DNA from: an uncultured Butyrivibrio sp. | Lineage (GTDB): Bacteria > Bacillota > Clostridia > Lachnospirales > Lachnospiraceae | Direction of reading: 5' to 3' | DNA length: 45,678 nucleotides | Assembly: GCA_946623755.1 (NCBI GenBank) | Contig: CAMORK010000015.1 | Location: forward strand, 1 to 45,678 | In this document: in pieces, positions 8,318 to 16,464 of the stretch | How the letters are laid out: every line of letters begins with the position of its first letter | Numbering within the stretch: the first letter of the stretch is position 1 | Notes under the pieces: model-generated | Databases searched by the model: none | The model's input: the letters and a program-made list of their open reading frames with translations, nothing else | Told to the model about the DNA's origin: nothing | Made by a program: the position numbers and the translations under genes

Positions 8318-10111
8318 TTAGAACTTAACAGCCGGCAGCAGATACTTTCTCTGATAGAAGTCAACTGCCTTCTCGAATTCTTCTCCCTTGTCGGCCTTGA
8401 GGTGCTCAATGTACTCGTGCGCATCGTAAGCGTCCTCATCGACCTCAATAAGACCAACTGCGATATTACTGCAGTGATCGGCGATACGCTCAAAGTCTGT
8501 GCTGATATCAGAAAGGTCAAAGCCCTGCTCGATGGTGCACTTGCCTTTGCGAAGTCTTCTGATATGTCTTCTCTTAACCTCCATGTTGATGCCATCAATG
8601 GTCTCCTCAAGGGGTTCGATCATCTTGGCAAGATCAACATCCTGAGCCTCGAAAGCTCTTATGGCGAGATCCACGATCTCTTTTATCGCGCCGGAGAAAA
8701 TCTCCATCTCTGACTTGGCTTTGGGAGTAAACTCTCTCTTGGACTCGCTCATGTTCCTTGCCTTCTGCATGATGTTGAGGGCATGGTCGCTGATACGCTC
8801 ATAGTCTGTGATGCAGTGCAAAAGAACTGACAGAGTGTGGGAGTCCTTAACACCAAGGTGGTGCGCATTGATCTGCATGAGGTAAGTACCAAGCTGATCC
8901 TCGTAGGTATCAACCTTTCTCTCAAGGTAATCAACATCTGCAGCCTTTTCATCATCAAAGTTCTCGATAAGCTCAATTGCCTCGTAAAGCGCATCCTTAC
9001 TCATGTTGGCCATGGCAATCGCTGCGTTCCTTGCCTGCTCAAGAGCAAAGGGCGGATTTGAAAGGAATCGGGGATCCAGTGTGCGGATACCTTCCTGCTC
9101 CTCCTGTTCCTTCTTTTCCTTGTCGTCGATTGGAATAGTCTTTAGCGCAAGGCTTACCAAAAGATTTGAGAAAGGCAGCATAAGCGGAGTTGCCACAAGG
9201 TTAACCAGCGTATGGATACTAGCGATTCCTACCATTCCGATGTCGTTGTCCATGAACGCAAAGTTCACGATTGAGTGGATCAGGTAGAACAGGATCATAA
9301 ATGTTGTTGCCTTGATCAGATTGAAGTACAGATGCATAAGAGCTGTTCTCTTACCGTTCTTGTTGGCACCAAGAGATGAGAGGATAGCTGTAATACAGGT
9401 ACCGACCTCTGCTCCGACTACAACAGGAATTGCAACACTGTATTTTACCTTGACAGAAAGAGACAGAGCCTGCAGCACACCGATGGTACCGGCAGAACTC
9501 TGGATGGTCATTGTAAAGAGCACTCCGACAAGAAAACCGATTATGGGATTACTGAAGGTTGTCAGTACTGCCTTAAACCCTTCCACGTCCTTAAGAGGCG
9601 ATACAGCGTCCGACATAGTGCTCATTCCGAACATTAAAACAGAAAATCCAAGAAGGATAGTTCCGATATTTTTCTTTTTGTCATTCTTGGAGAACATGTA
9701 AAGAGCTATACCAATAAGCGCCAAAAAAGGCGTAAAGGACTTGGGCTTTAACAGATTGATGATAAAGTTGTCACTGCTGATTGCGTTTAATGAAAGAAGC
9801 CATGCAGTAAATGTTGTACCAAGATTGGCACCGAGAATAACATTGACAGCCTGCTTAAGAGTCATTATTCCGGAATTAACAAGACCAACTACCATTACGG
9901 TAGATGCTGATGAGGACTGAACCAGCGCCGTAACTCCGACACCAAAAAGATATGCTATTACCTTGTGCTCAGTCACTTTTGCAAGCACGCTTTCCAGCTT
10001 GCCACCTGCGGCTTTGGTGAGTCCGCCGCTCATTACATTCATTCCGTAGAGGAACATTGCAAGGCCTCCTACCAGGCCTGCGATCAAACTAAATACTTCC
10101 AGTGAGCTCAT
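8318..10111 (-). CDS. Na+/phosphate symporter with C-terminal PhoU-like domain
   Basis: This 597-residue protein is of the NptA/YjbB type. The N-terminal half (about 1-325) contains two inverted membrane repeats with the signature motifs QSSSAST (65-71) with GANLGTT (94-100), and QSSAGTIG (204-211) with GAEVGTC. These form the Na+/Pi site in SLC34-like carriers. The C-terminal half (about 350-580) is a PhoU-like helical domain with two repeats (CITDYERISDHALNI and STDFERIADHCSNIA), thought to bind metals and regulate transport. Direction of phosphate movement cannot be told from sequence. It has a GGTAGGAGAAA ribosome site and heads the five-gene operon, 74 bp after the GNAT stop. I saw no convincing promoter in that gap, so readthrough is possible. 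Confidence 0.9.
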   Translation of the reverse strand: MSSLEVFSLIAGLVGGLAMFLYGMNVMSGGLTKAAGGKLESVLAKVTEHKVIAYLFGVGVTALVQSSSASTVMVVGLVNSGIMTLKQAVNVILGANLGTTFTAWLLSLNAISSDNFIINLLKPKSFTPFLALIGIALYMFSKNDKKKNIGTILLGFSVLMFGMSTMSDAVSPLKDVEGFKAVLTTFSNPIIGFLVGVLFTMTIQSSAGTIGVLQALSLSVKVKYSVAIPVVVGAEVGTCITAILSSLGANKNGKRTALMHLYFNLIKATTFMILFYLIHSIVNFAFMDNDIGMVGIASIHTLVNLVATPLMLPFSNLLVSLALKTIPIDDKEKKEQEEQEGIRTLDPRFLSNPPFALEQARNAAIAMANMSKDALYEAIELIENFDDEKAADVDYLERKVDTYEDQLGTYLMQINAHHLGVKDSHTLSVLLHCITDYERISDHALNIMQKARNMSESKREFTPKAKSEMEIFSGAIKEIVDLAIRAFEAQDVDLAKMIEPLEETIDGINMEVKRRHIRRLRKGKCTIEQGFDLSDISTDFERIADHCSNIAVGLIEVDEDAYDAHEYIEHLKADKGEEFEKAVDFYQRKYLLPAVKF

Positions 10112-10185
10112 TTTCTCCTACCACTTCTACTTATTATTCATCTATTCACGTTTACAGCTACTATCTTACAAGATTAAGCTAAAAA

Positions 10186-11103
10186 TTACCATAAGAATAT
10201 CATTCTCACATACTTTCCAAACTTAGATCCGCCCATCGAAACCTTCTTGCCGTCATTGTATCCATCTCCGTAGATGTTCTCCTCGACGTCAACTTCATCC
10301 ACTTTTTTAAATCCGAGTTTTTCACATATGTGGATGGATACAGCGTTCTCAGCCTTTACCAGAGTCTGCACCTTGTCGAACATGAGCATATTTCTTCCAT
10401 AGTCCATTATTGCCCTGAGAGCTTCCATGCAGTACCCCTGCCTCTGAAACTCAGTTCCCACCAAAAATCCAAGCTCAGGTTCATCAAAACCGTTTCTTAC
10501 AGAATACCCTGCCCTGCCTATGACTCTCATGTCCTCTTTTCTTACAAGAGTCCACACACCAAAGCCCATAAGGCCATATACCTTTTCGATGTAATCCTTC
10601 TGATATCTTTTTTCGTCCTCGGGATTCTCAAAAAGTCCCTCCATGTATTTTGTCATGTTCGGATCAGCATAGAGCTTGTAGAACTCATCAACATCATCTA
10701 CCGTTGTCTCCCTGATCATGAGCCTCCCGGTCTCGAGGATTTCCCAAGGCTCTCCGGAATATCTCTGGTAAACTTTTACAAATGAGTCTATATCCAGTTC
10801 TGCTATATCTGTAAATACGTACTTAACACCGGGAAAAGACTTATCGGCATTTCTTCCTTGCTGAAGTCCAACACAGTAGTATCCATCATCCATCAGCTCT
10901 TTTGCCCAAGCAGCACTGTCAGTCAAAACCAGCACTTCTCCCGGATTTTCGGACATGGAAAGTGGCAGCGGATCCTTTCCATCTGCCACTACAACTCTGT
11001 ATCCGTTATCTTCAATATAGGCCGCTGTCTCTTTTACGGCTTTTAGAACGCTCTCGTCCGCAGCTCCGTCTTCGCTAAGGACAAACGCTACTGTTTTAAG
11101 CAA
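10186..11103 (-). CDS. GNAT acetyltransferase with an N-terminal HAD/receiver-like domain
   Basis: This protein of about 305 residues has two parts. The C-terminal part (about 125-300) is a GNAT domain of the RimJ/RimL type: it starts ETGRLMIRETTVDDVDEFY, carries the acetyl-CoA loop FQRQGYCMEAL, and ends with the typical NAVSIHICEKLGF segment. Residues 1-115 form an alpha/beta domain (VAFVLSEDGAADES... EVLVLTDSAAWAKELMDDGY) that resembles a HAD-like or receiver fold but lacks a clear DxDxT motif. Its function is unknown. The best start is TTG at 11101-11103. AAGGAGA lies about 9 nt before it, inside the end of the GGDEF gene, whose stop codon is 1 nt away. The two genes are therefore likely translationally coupled. 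The acceptor substrate cannot be predicted. Confidence 0.75.
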   Translation of the reverse strand: MLKTVAFVLSEDGAADESVLKAVKETAAYIEDNGYRVVVADGKDPLPLSMSENPGEVLVLTDSAAWAKELMDDGYYCVGLQQGRNADKSFPGVKYVFTDIAELDIDSFVKVYQRYSGEPWEILETGRLMIRETTVDDVDEFYKLYADPNMTKYMEGLFENPEDEKRYQKDYIEKVYGLMGFGVWTLVRKEDMRVIGRAGYSVRNGFDEPELGFLVGTEFQRQGYCMEALRAIMDYGRNMLMFDKVQTLVKAENAVSIHICEKLGFKKVDEVDVEENIYGDGYNDGKKVSMGGSKFGKYVRMIFLW

Positions 11104-11104
11104 T

Positions 11105-14100
11105 TTAAAGTATCTCCTTCTCGTAAGTGATAATGCAGCCTTCACTCTTTGGCTCTGCATTCCACCTATTTACTATTCTGTCTGCGATCTTACCGGCAGT
11201 ATTAAGATCAACGTCGGTTAGCAGAACAATAACTCTGTTTCCGCTGTCATTGCCGTATACATCGACGTTCCTCAGGTTCTCTTTGAGCATATTCAAAAAG
11301 CTCTCCATTATCTCCGAAGTTACCTGATCTTCTCCATTACCGGTTATCGTAAAGTGTACAAGTGATGAATTGACCACATCGTTGTCACCAAATCGTACAA
11401 GAAGCCTGTAGATGTCCTTCATCCTGTCACGCTCAACCCTGTACGGCTTATCCGACTTACCTCTCTCACCAAGAATTGCCCTTAGCTCTGTTATTCCGGT
11501 GATATTAGTATCTTCTGAGCCAACATTGGCAACGATTTCCTCATAGAACCTGCAGTCATGTTTTCCGGAATTCTTAACCGAATACAGTGCCCTGTCAGCT
11601 TTCCTGAAGAGCTCCTCATACTCAGTCTTCTCTCCCGCAAGAACAGTTACAGCTCCCACAGATACACCCAAAGGAATGCTCATTTCATCGCCCATGTGCT
11701 TCCTGGCTCTCTCTAAAATCTCTTCATTAATAAATTTTATCTTTTCCTTCATCTGATCTTGAGAGGTGTCTATGTAAAATGCCAGGAACTCATCTCCACC
11801 TATCCTGCACAGAATGTCCTTACTGTCAGAGCTTTGTTTTAAGAGCTCGGCCAGATCGATGAGCATACGATCACCCATGTCATGTCCATATATATCGTTG
11901 ACGGGTTTGAAACTGTCAAGGTCCAGTATGGCCAGAATGCCTGAATGCCTGCCTATCACATCACCGAGAGCCTCAGATGATCCCCTCTTGTTCAAAAGAC
12001 CTGTAAGAGGATCCTTGGTCGCTTCCTGCTCCAGTCTCTGGATATTGTTCTGGTCCTGTACCAGTGATGCTATAGCCCAGCCAATATATGCCACCAGCAA
12101 AAAGCCTACCACAAACAGATACAATTTGAAATACCTGCGCTCATAGAGCTGGGACTCTTTGGTGACCTTAAACACTTCTTCTCTGATAACCTGCTTGCCT
12201 GCGGTATCCAGGACCTGAACATGAAGCTTATAATCTCCAAAAGGCAGGTTCGTATATGTCAGGGACTGCATGTTTTTCTGGTAGCAGGTAATACCTTCAT
12301 CGTCGGTTCCCTCCAGGAATATGTGAAGCAGAGGGTTCGAGAGCGAATAGTTCATCACAGCCACATCAAAGACAAGACGTCCCGAAGTCGCAGGAATATT
12401 GTACACGCCATCCACCGGTTCGATCACATCATCGCCTGCCATGATCTCCGAAACTTTGATCTCATACTCATTGCTAAAGGAATCATAATCGGAAATGGAA
12501 ATCTTTCTGACACCGTCTGTACAAGGAAGGTAAAGGTTATCTCCGTTGAGCGAGTAAAAACCGTTCGCTGTGACAGATGTATCAAGTCCCCTTGTCCTGT
12601 TAAGCAGCATATAATTATCAGCCTTATCGGCCAGAAGATCTCTTTCATCCAGCACGAAGATTCCGGCACTTGAAAGAACCCATGCCTTCTTGTTTTCAGC
12701 TATGAATACATCATAGTTGTTGCTGTAAGGGAATGAGTCAAGTGCCTTTATCTGGGCTCCGTTGTTATAATAGATGGCATTACTCGTCACATACAGAAAT
12801 CCGCCTCTGCATGGCACGATCTTCATGACAACCTGCGATTTAAGGCCCTCTTCCGGTCCTATCGTATCTACTACCCTGTAGTTCCTGATGACAAAGATAC
12901 CTCCGCCGTCAGATCCCGCATAGATAGTTCCATCTGCTTCCTCTGCAATGCACAGGACCGAAGCAGTTATACCATCATCTTCTCCAAGCTTTTTGAAGAT
13001 GTGTTCATTCTTTATAAAATTAAGACCTGTAGTTGATAGCGCAGCAATAGTCCCGTCAGAAAGCTCATAAGTCGACCTGTATTTCTCCCCCTCGGTACCA
13101 TCATATTTCCGGTTGTAGGTATTTATCGTCTTATCCGGATGCATGACGACAAGACCCGCAGGTCCGTATGTACTGAACCATAGGTTATTGTTGCTGTCGC
13201 ACATAACTCCCCTGATGCGGACATCGCGCAGCACCTCAGGGTGCGGGATAGGCACTGAATAGAAGGTCTTAAGATCGATCGTCTTAAGGCCGGTTCCTGT
13301 TCCGGCATAGAGAACTCCGTCTTTTACCAGAACACTGTTTACCACTTCATTTTCCAGATGTGCCTTGGAATAAATGTTTTCAAAGGGATTCCATGAAAAC
13401 TTCTTGATACCCTGCTTATTTGATGCAAACCATACGTTGTTCTGATAATCCACAAAGATATCAACAATAGAAGTATTGAAATCAGAGGTGGAAAGATCTG
13501 TAACAACTCCTGTATCCGAGATGAATCCCAGTCCGTTTTCACAGGCTATAAAGTATCCTCTGAAGTCTTTGGAATAAAGGATGTCATTAAAATACGTAAG
13601 CTTTCCGGAAAGATGCTTTGACATGATATCAGTCATGCCTTCTTTTATGAACAGTCTTCCGGTGACATTGCTGCTTGTTCCTATTACATAGTTGCCCTCT
13701 TCCTCTTTGGTTATATCCGTGAAATTACCGGCAAGAACATAGATGATCTTTTTGTCTCTGAATATCATGAGACTTCCGTCACTTCTAACGCCTGCCACGG
13801 TATCGCCGCTGGAACTGAGTTTGCTGACACCGTAAAAGCTCTTTGCCTCGAAAACCTCTATCTCATGATTCCGGTCAATCTTACACAGCTGTTTGATGGT
13901 GGCAACATAGATATTTCCTTCGGAATCTTCGCAGATTGCCCTGATAGCATCCGAAGAAAGCCCCCTTTCAGTATCGTAGAAGTCCACCTCTTTCGTCTCT
14001 ACATCATAGCAGGCCACGCCGGTATCATTGGTTCCTATCCAGAGTCTTCCTTTTGAATCCACAAACAGGACCATAACGTTCTTTATTCGTTCATCAATGG

Positions 14101-14893
14101 CAAAAGAGCTGAACTTGTAGCCATCAAATCTGTACAGACCGGAAAAAGATCCAACCCACATGTAGCCATCTTTTGTCTGCGCCACTGCGTTTATCTCCAC
14201 AGAATCGAGACCGCTGTCTGTATCATAGATGTCTCCTGTATATTCCGATCCAAAATCGATGGCATGCACTTTTACAGGGAACAAAAGAACCGGAACAGCA
14301 ATAGCTGCCGCCAAAAGAACCCCTATGCCCTTGACCGCCTCCCTATGACCTTTGCTAAGGAGTGATACCAGTTTGATGAGCCCGAAAGCAATCAAAAAGC
14401 TTACCACTTTGTCCGGTATATCAACAAATGCTTCACCCAAAAAGGTGTTGATGACCTGAACCTTTATATCAGTAGAGAGCATATCCATGAAGGTATCTCC
14501 CCATGCATTTCCTGTCTTGCCCTCATAAATAATGAGATTGAGCGGAGTTGAGATAGCTGCAGCAAGAACACCGGTCATCACCATGGTCGATACAGCTCTG
14601 AATACATTATTTTTCTTACGTCTCGGATAAAAGAATCCCACAGATAAGCCAATAGCTATAGAAACAAGCATGTATGGCAGGGATTCGGGAGTCTGCAGCG
14701 ATATTATCGCATTGAGAAGAAGGCCACAGAACGCACCGGCAATAGGTCCCAGCGTAACTGCAGCAGCAATAGTCCCAACAGAATCAAGCCAGAAAGGAAG
14801 GGAAAACATAGAAGCAATATTCCTTCCCAGCAGGTTTAAAAGGACGCATATTATGATCACAAACAAGCTAATCAGTAATTTACGCTTACTCAT
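11105..14893 (-). CDS. Membrane sensor with beta-propeller, Y_Y_Y and GGDEF domains (diguanylate cyclase)
   Basis: This 1262-residue protein has at least five parts. Residues 1-205 form about six membrane helices resembling an ECF-type S component or related small membrane module. About 215-800 is a two-component-regulator propeller with repeats such as GYMWVGSFSGLYRFDG, GRLWIGTNDTGVACYD and NNVWFASNKQGIKKF. A Y_Y_Y-like domain follows (about 830-910, YTNLPFGDYKLHVQVLD), then a membrane helix near 923-945. A GGDEF domain (about 957-1125) has an intact GGDEF at 1032-1036 and GHDMGD upstream, so it is probably an active diguanylate cyclase. The inhibitory RxxD site is not kept: Asp replaces the Arg (DSKD). 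Residues 1149-1262 resemble a second, degenerate GGDEF-like domain (RNVDVYGNDSGNRVIVLLTDVD). The start has GAGGGTAAC before it. The propeller is probably outside the cell, and its ligand is unknown. Confidence 0.85.
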   Translation of the reverse strand: MSKRKLLISLFVIIICVLLNLLGRNIASMFSLPFWLDSVGTIAAAVTLGPIAGAFCGLLLNAIISLQTPESLPYMLVSIAIGLSVGFFYPRRKKNNVFRAVSTMVMTGVLAAAISTPLNLIIYEGKTGNAWGDTFMDMLSTDIKVQVINTFLGEAFVDIPDKVVSFLIAFGLIKLVSLLSKGHREAVKGIGVLLAAAIAVPVLLFPVKVHAIDFGSEYTGDIYDTDSGLDSVEINAVAQTKDGYMWVGSFSGLYRFDGYKFSSFAIDERIKNVMVLFVDSKGRLWIGTNDTGVACYDVETKEVDFYDTERGLSSDAIRAICEDSEGNIYVATIKQLCKIDRNHEIEVFEAKSFYGVSKLSSSGDTVAGVRSDGSLMIFRDKKIIYVLAGNFTDITKEEEGNYVIGTSSNVTGRLFIKEGMTDIMSKHLSGKLTYFNDILYSKDFRGYFIACENGLGFISDTGVVTDLSTSDFNTSIVDIFVDYQNNVWFASNKQGIKKFSWNPFENIYSKAHLENEVVNSVLVKDGVLYAGTGTGLKTIDLKTFYSVPIPHPEVLRDVRIRGVMCDSNNNLWFSTYGPAGLVVMHPDKTINTYNRKYDGTEGEKYRSTYELSDGTIAALSTTGLNFIKNEHIFKKLGEDDGITASVLCIAEEADGTIYAGSDGGGIFVIRNYRVVDTIGPEEGLKSQVVMKIVPCRGGFLYVTSNAIYYNNGAQIKALDSFPYSNNYDVFIAENKKAWVLSSAGIFVLDERDLLADKADNYMLLNRTRGLDTSVTANGFYSLNGDNLYLPCTDGVRKISISDYDSFSNEYEIKVSEIMAGDDVIEPVDGVYNIPATSGRLVFDVAVMNYSLSNPLLHIFLEGTDDEGITCYQKNMQSLTYTNLPFGDYKLHVQVLDTAGKQVIREEVFKVTKESQLYERRYFKLYLFVVGFLLVAYIGWAIASLVQDQNNIQRLEQEATKDPLTGLLNKRGSSEALGDVIGRHSGILAILDLDSFKPVNDIYGHDMGDRMLIDLAELLKQSSDSKDILCRIGGDEFLAFYIDTSQDQMKEKIKFINEEILERARKHMGDEMSIPLGVSVGAVTVLAGEKTEYEELFRKADRALYSVKNSGKHDCRFYEEIVANVGSEDTNITGITELRAILGERGKSDKPYRVERDRMKDIYRLLVRFGDNDVVNSSLVHFTITGNGEDQVTSEIMESFLNMLKENLRNVDVYGNDSGNRVIVLLTDVDLNTAGKIADRIVNRWNAEPKSEGCIITYEKEIL

Positions 14894-14928
14894 GTTACCC
14901 TCATAAATGATGGCACATACAAACCAGA

Positions 14929-14948
14929 CATCGCTAAATATAGCGATG
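14929..14948 (-). promoter_or_regulatory. Leader hairpin of the GGDEF gene
   Basis: CATCGCTA (14929-14936) pairs perfectly with TAGCGATG (14941-14948) around a 4-nt loop, about 36 bp before the start codon. Upstream on the minus strand, TTGAGG, an 18-bp spacer and TAAAAT form a plausible but weak promoter. No c-di-GMP riboswitch was recognised. Confidence 0.4.
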
Positions 14949-15013
14949 CGTACTTATAATAATTTTATCACTATTTCGCACGTGTCCTCAACGAATAATT
15001 GTTAAATTACTAT

Positions 15014-15122
15014 TAAAAAAACGTCACGCAGAAGGTGGTAATACCGATCGCGTGACGTTAACAATTTGTTTACAATTAATTAAAAGAATGGTTACTTCAA
15101 ATCATCTTTTAGACATATTGGC
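15014..15122 (-). ncRNA. Candidate small RNA with its own promoter and terminator
   Basis: On the minus strand TTGTCT (15152-15157) and TTATAT (15129-15134), 17 bp apart, could form a promoter. About 70-100 nt downstream lies a textbook terminator: ACGTCACGC (15021-15029) pairs with GCGTGACGT (15050-15058), followed on the minus strand by seven T. No convincing reading frame lies between. The transcript would be about 110 nt. Alternatively this is only a second terminator for the crh operon, which already has a hairpin at 15184-15211. Existence of a separate RNA is inferred. Confidence 0.4.
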
Positions 15123-15183
15123 TTGTTAATATAATATTGTCAGATGAGTTAAGACAATACCAAACAAAAAACTTTTTCATAAT

Positions 15184-15211
15184 ATGCCAGGTAAGGAAGC
15201 TTACCTGGCAT
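15184..15211 (-). terminator. Terminator-like hairpin after crh
   Basis: A perfect 12-bp stem, ATGCCAGGTAAG with CTTACCTGGCAT around a 4-nt loop, lies 35 bp after the crh stop. A T-rich stretch follows only after about 14 nt on the minus strand, so it may be a weak terminator or an mRNA 3'-end stabiliser. Confidence 0.6.
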
Positions 15212-15245
15212 CCTCCCTTTTATAGGGCTTTTTTTATTTATAGGA

Positions 15246-15506
15246 TTATTTCTCTGATCCCTGAAGGAACTTCTCAAGATCTGCAACTGCAGATTCCTCA
15301 TCACTTCCCTCTGCAATAACCGTAACTTCTTCTCCGGAAGCAAGGTTAAGTGTCATCATTCCCATGATGCTCTTGGCGTTCACTTTCTTGGACTGAGCCT
15401 CGATGTGAACTGTGCTATCATACTTGCTTGCAAGCTGCACAAGTTCTGCAACAGGTCTTGCTTCAAGCCCTCTGGGCAGCTTGATTTCGATAGATTTTGT
15501 TATCAT
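15246..15506 (-). CDS. crh: Crh-like HPr paralog (Glu15, Ser46)
   Basis: This is an 86-residue HPr-fold protein. HPr normally carries His15 in GLHARP, phosphorylated by enzyme I, and Ser46, phosphorylated by HprK. Here the motif reads GLEARP with Glu at exactly position 15, while NAKSIMGMM keeps Ser46. This is the pattern of Bacillus Crh, which has Gln at position 15 and acts only in carbon-catabolite repression. A role as a CcpA co-repressor not able to carry PTS phosphate is therefore likely. Glu could also mimic a permanently phosphorylated His. It follows whiA by 10 bp with a perfect AAGGAGG, as in the Bacillus order yvcJ-yvcK-yvcL-crh, and hprK lies in the same cluster. Confidence 0.85.
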   Translation of the reverse strand: MITKSIEIKLPRGLEARPVAELVQLASKYDSTVHIEAQSKKVNAKSIMGMMTLNLASGEEVTVIAEGSDEESAVADLEKFLQGSEK

Positions 15507-15516
15507 AATATCCTCC

Positions 15517-16461
15517 TTAAGATCTCAACTTGTCCGCCAGCTCGCTCAGTTTGCGAAGCCTGTGGTTAACTCCTGACTTACCTACGGGCGGGTCGAGAAA
15601 TTTACCAAGTTCCAACAACGTAGCATCAGGATGTTCCAATCTGACCTCAGCCATTTCTCGAAGGCCTTCCTGAAGCTTATTAAAACCATAATGGTCTCTT
15701 ATATAGGTTATGTCCTCTACCTGCTTGGTAGCGGCATTAACTGTCTTGGTGATATTGGCCACCTCACAGTTGACCTTTCTGTTGATGGAGTTTCTCATCT
15801 CCTTGAGAATTCTGAGATTCTCAAGATTCATCAGACTGATCGGCGCCTCCATAATATTAAGAAGATCAACAATACCGGATCCCTCTTTTATATAGAGAAC
15901 ATAGTACTTCTTGCGCTGTACTGTCCTGGCCTCGATGTCAAAGCTCAGGGTCATCTCGGCAAGCTGCTGTGCCAGTTCAGGACTGCTGCACACATACTCC
16001 AGATGATAGCCTTTATTGGGATCGCTTATTGAGCCTATACACAAAAATGCATCCCTCAGGAACGCTCTCTTACAACAGGAGTTCCTGGTGACCATCTGGC
16101 TGACGCCATCATCGGGATTTCGCAGATTTCCATTCTGATCAATCAGTCTTATTGCCTTTAAAACGGATTCCGCACCATGCTCTGAATCAAGGACCGGGCG
16201 GTAGATTCGGCCTCCCACCTTAACATCGGGAATCCCCTCTAAAATGCTAGTAACTATATTAAATGCTTTTTTTAATAATGTAAAGAACTTTCTAAGCACC
16301 TGAGCGTTATCTGCCTGCAGATAAAGCACTGTTTCTCCGCCTTTTTCCATCTCCACGTGACCTATGCAGGTTACAATAGCAGAGATCTCAGCCAGCTGAC
16401 AATGCCTTGATGAACCTATGCGCTTTGAGAGTTCCTCTTTTACCTCTGAGGAAAAAGACAT
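15517..16461 (-). CDS. whiA: DNA-binding protein WhiA
   Basis: This 314-residue WhiA protein joins an N-terminal LAGLIDADG homing-endonuclease-like domain (about 1-210, not expected to cut DNA) to a C-terminal helix-turn-helix domain (about 225-310, ending SGVNHRLRKLSELADKL). WhiA is a conserved Gram-positive protein involved in cell division, chromosome segregation or sporulation depending on species. The start is the ATG at 16461, with AAGGTGAG just before it. The gene begins 3 bp after rapZ ends, and the rapZ stop codon lies inside the ribosome site. In Bacillus yvcK separates these two genes, but it is absent here. Confidence 0.95.
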   Translation of the reverse strand: MSFSSEVKEELSKRIGSSRHCQLAEISAIVTCIGHVEMEKGGETVLYLQADNAQVLRKFFTLLKKAFNIVTSILEGIPDVKVGGRIYRPVLDSEHGAESVLKAIRLIDQNGNLRNPDDGVSQMVTRNSCCKRAFLRDAFLCIGSISDPNKGYHLEYVCSSPELAQQLAEMTLSFDIEARTVQRKKYYVLYIKEGSGIVDLLNIMEAPISLMNLENLRILKEMRNSINRKVNCEVANITKTVNAATKQVEDITYIRDHYGFNKLQEGLREMAEVRLEHPDATLLELGKFLDPPVGKSGVNHRLRKLSELADKLRS

Positions 16462-16464
16462 ATC

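Noticed and set aside
8293-8610. Longer N-terminus for the serine hydrolase
   Set aside because: It lies within the symporter/PhoU gene in another frame and does not resemble the family.
15137-15319. Plus-strand frame near crh
   Set aside because: It crosses a hairpin and the antisense of crh; no ribosome site, no family resemblance.
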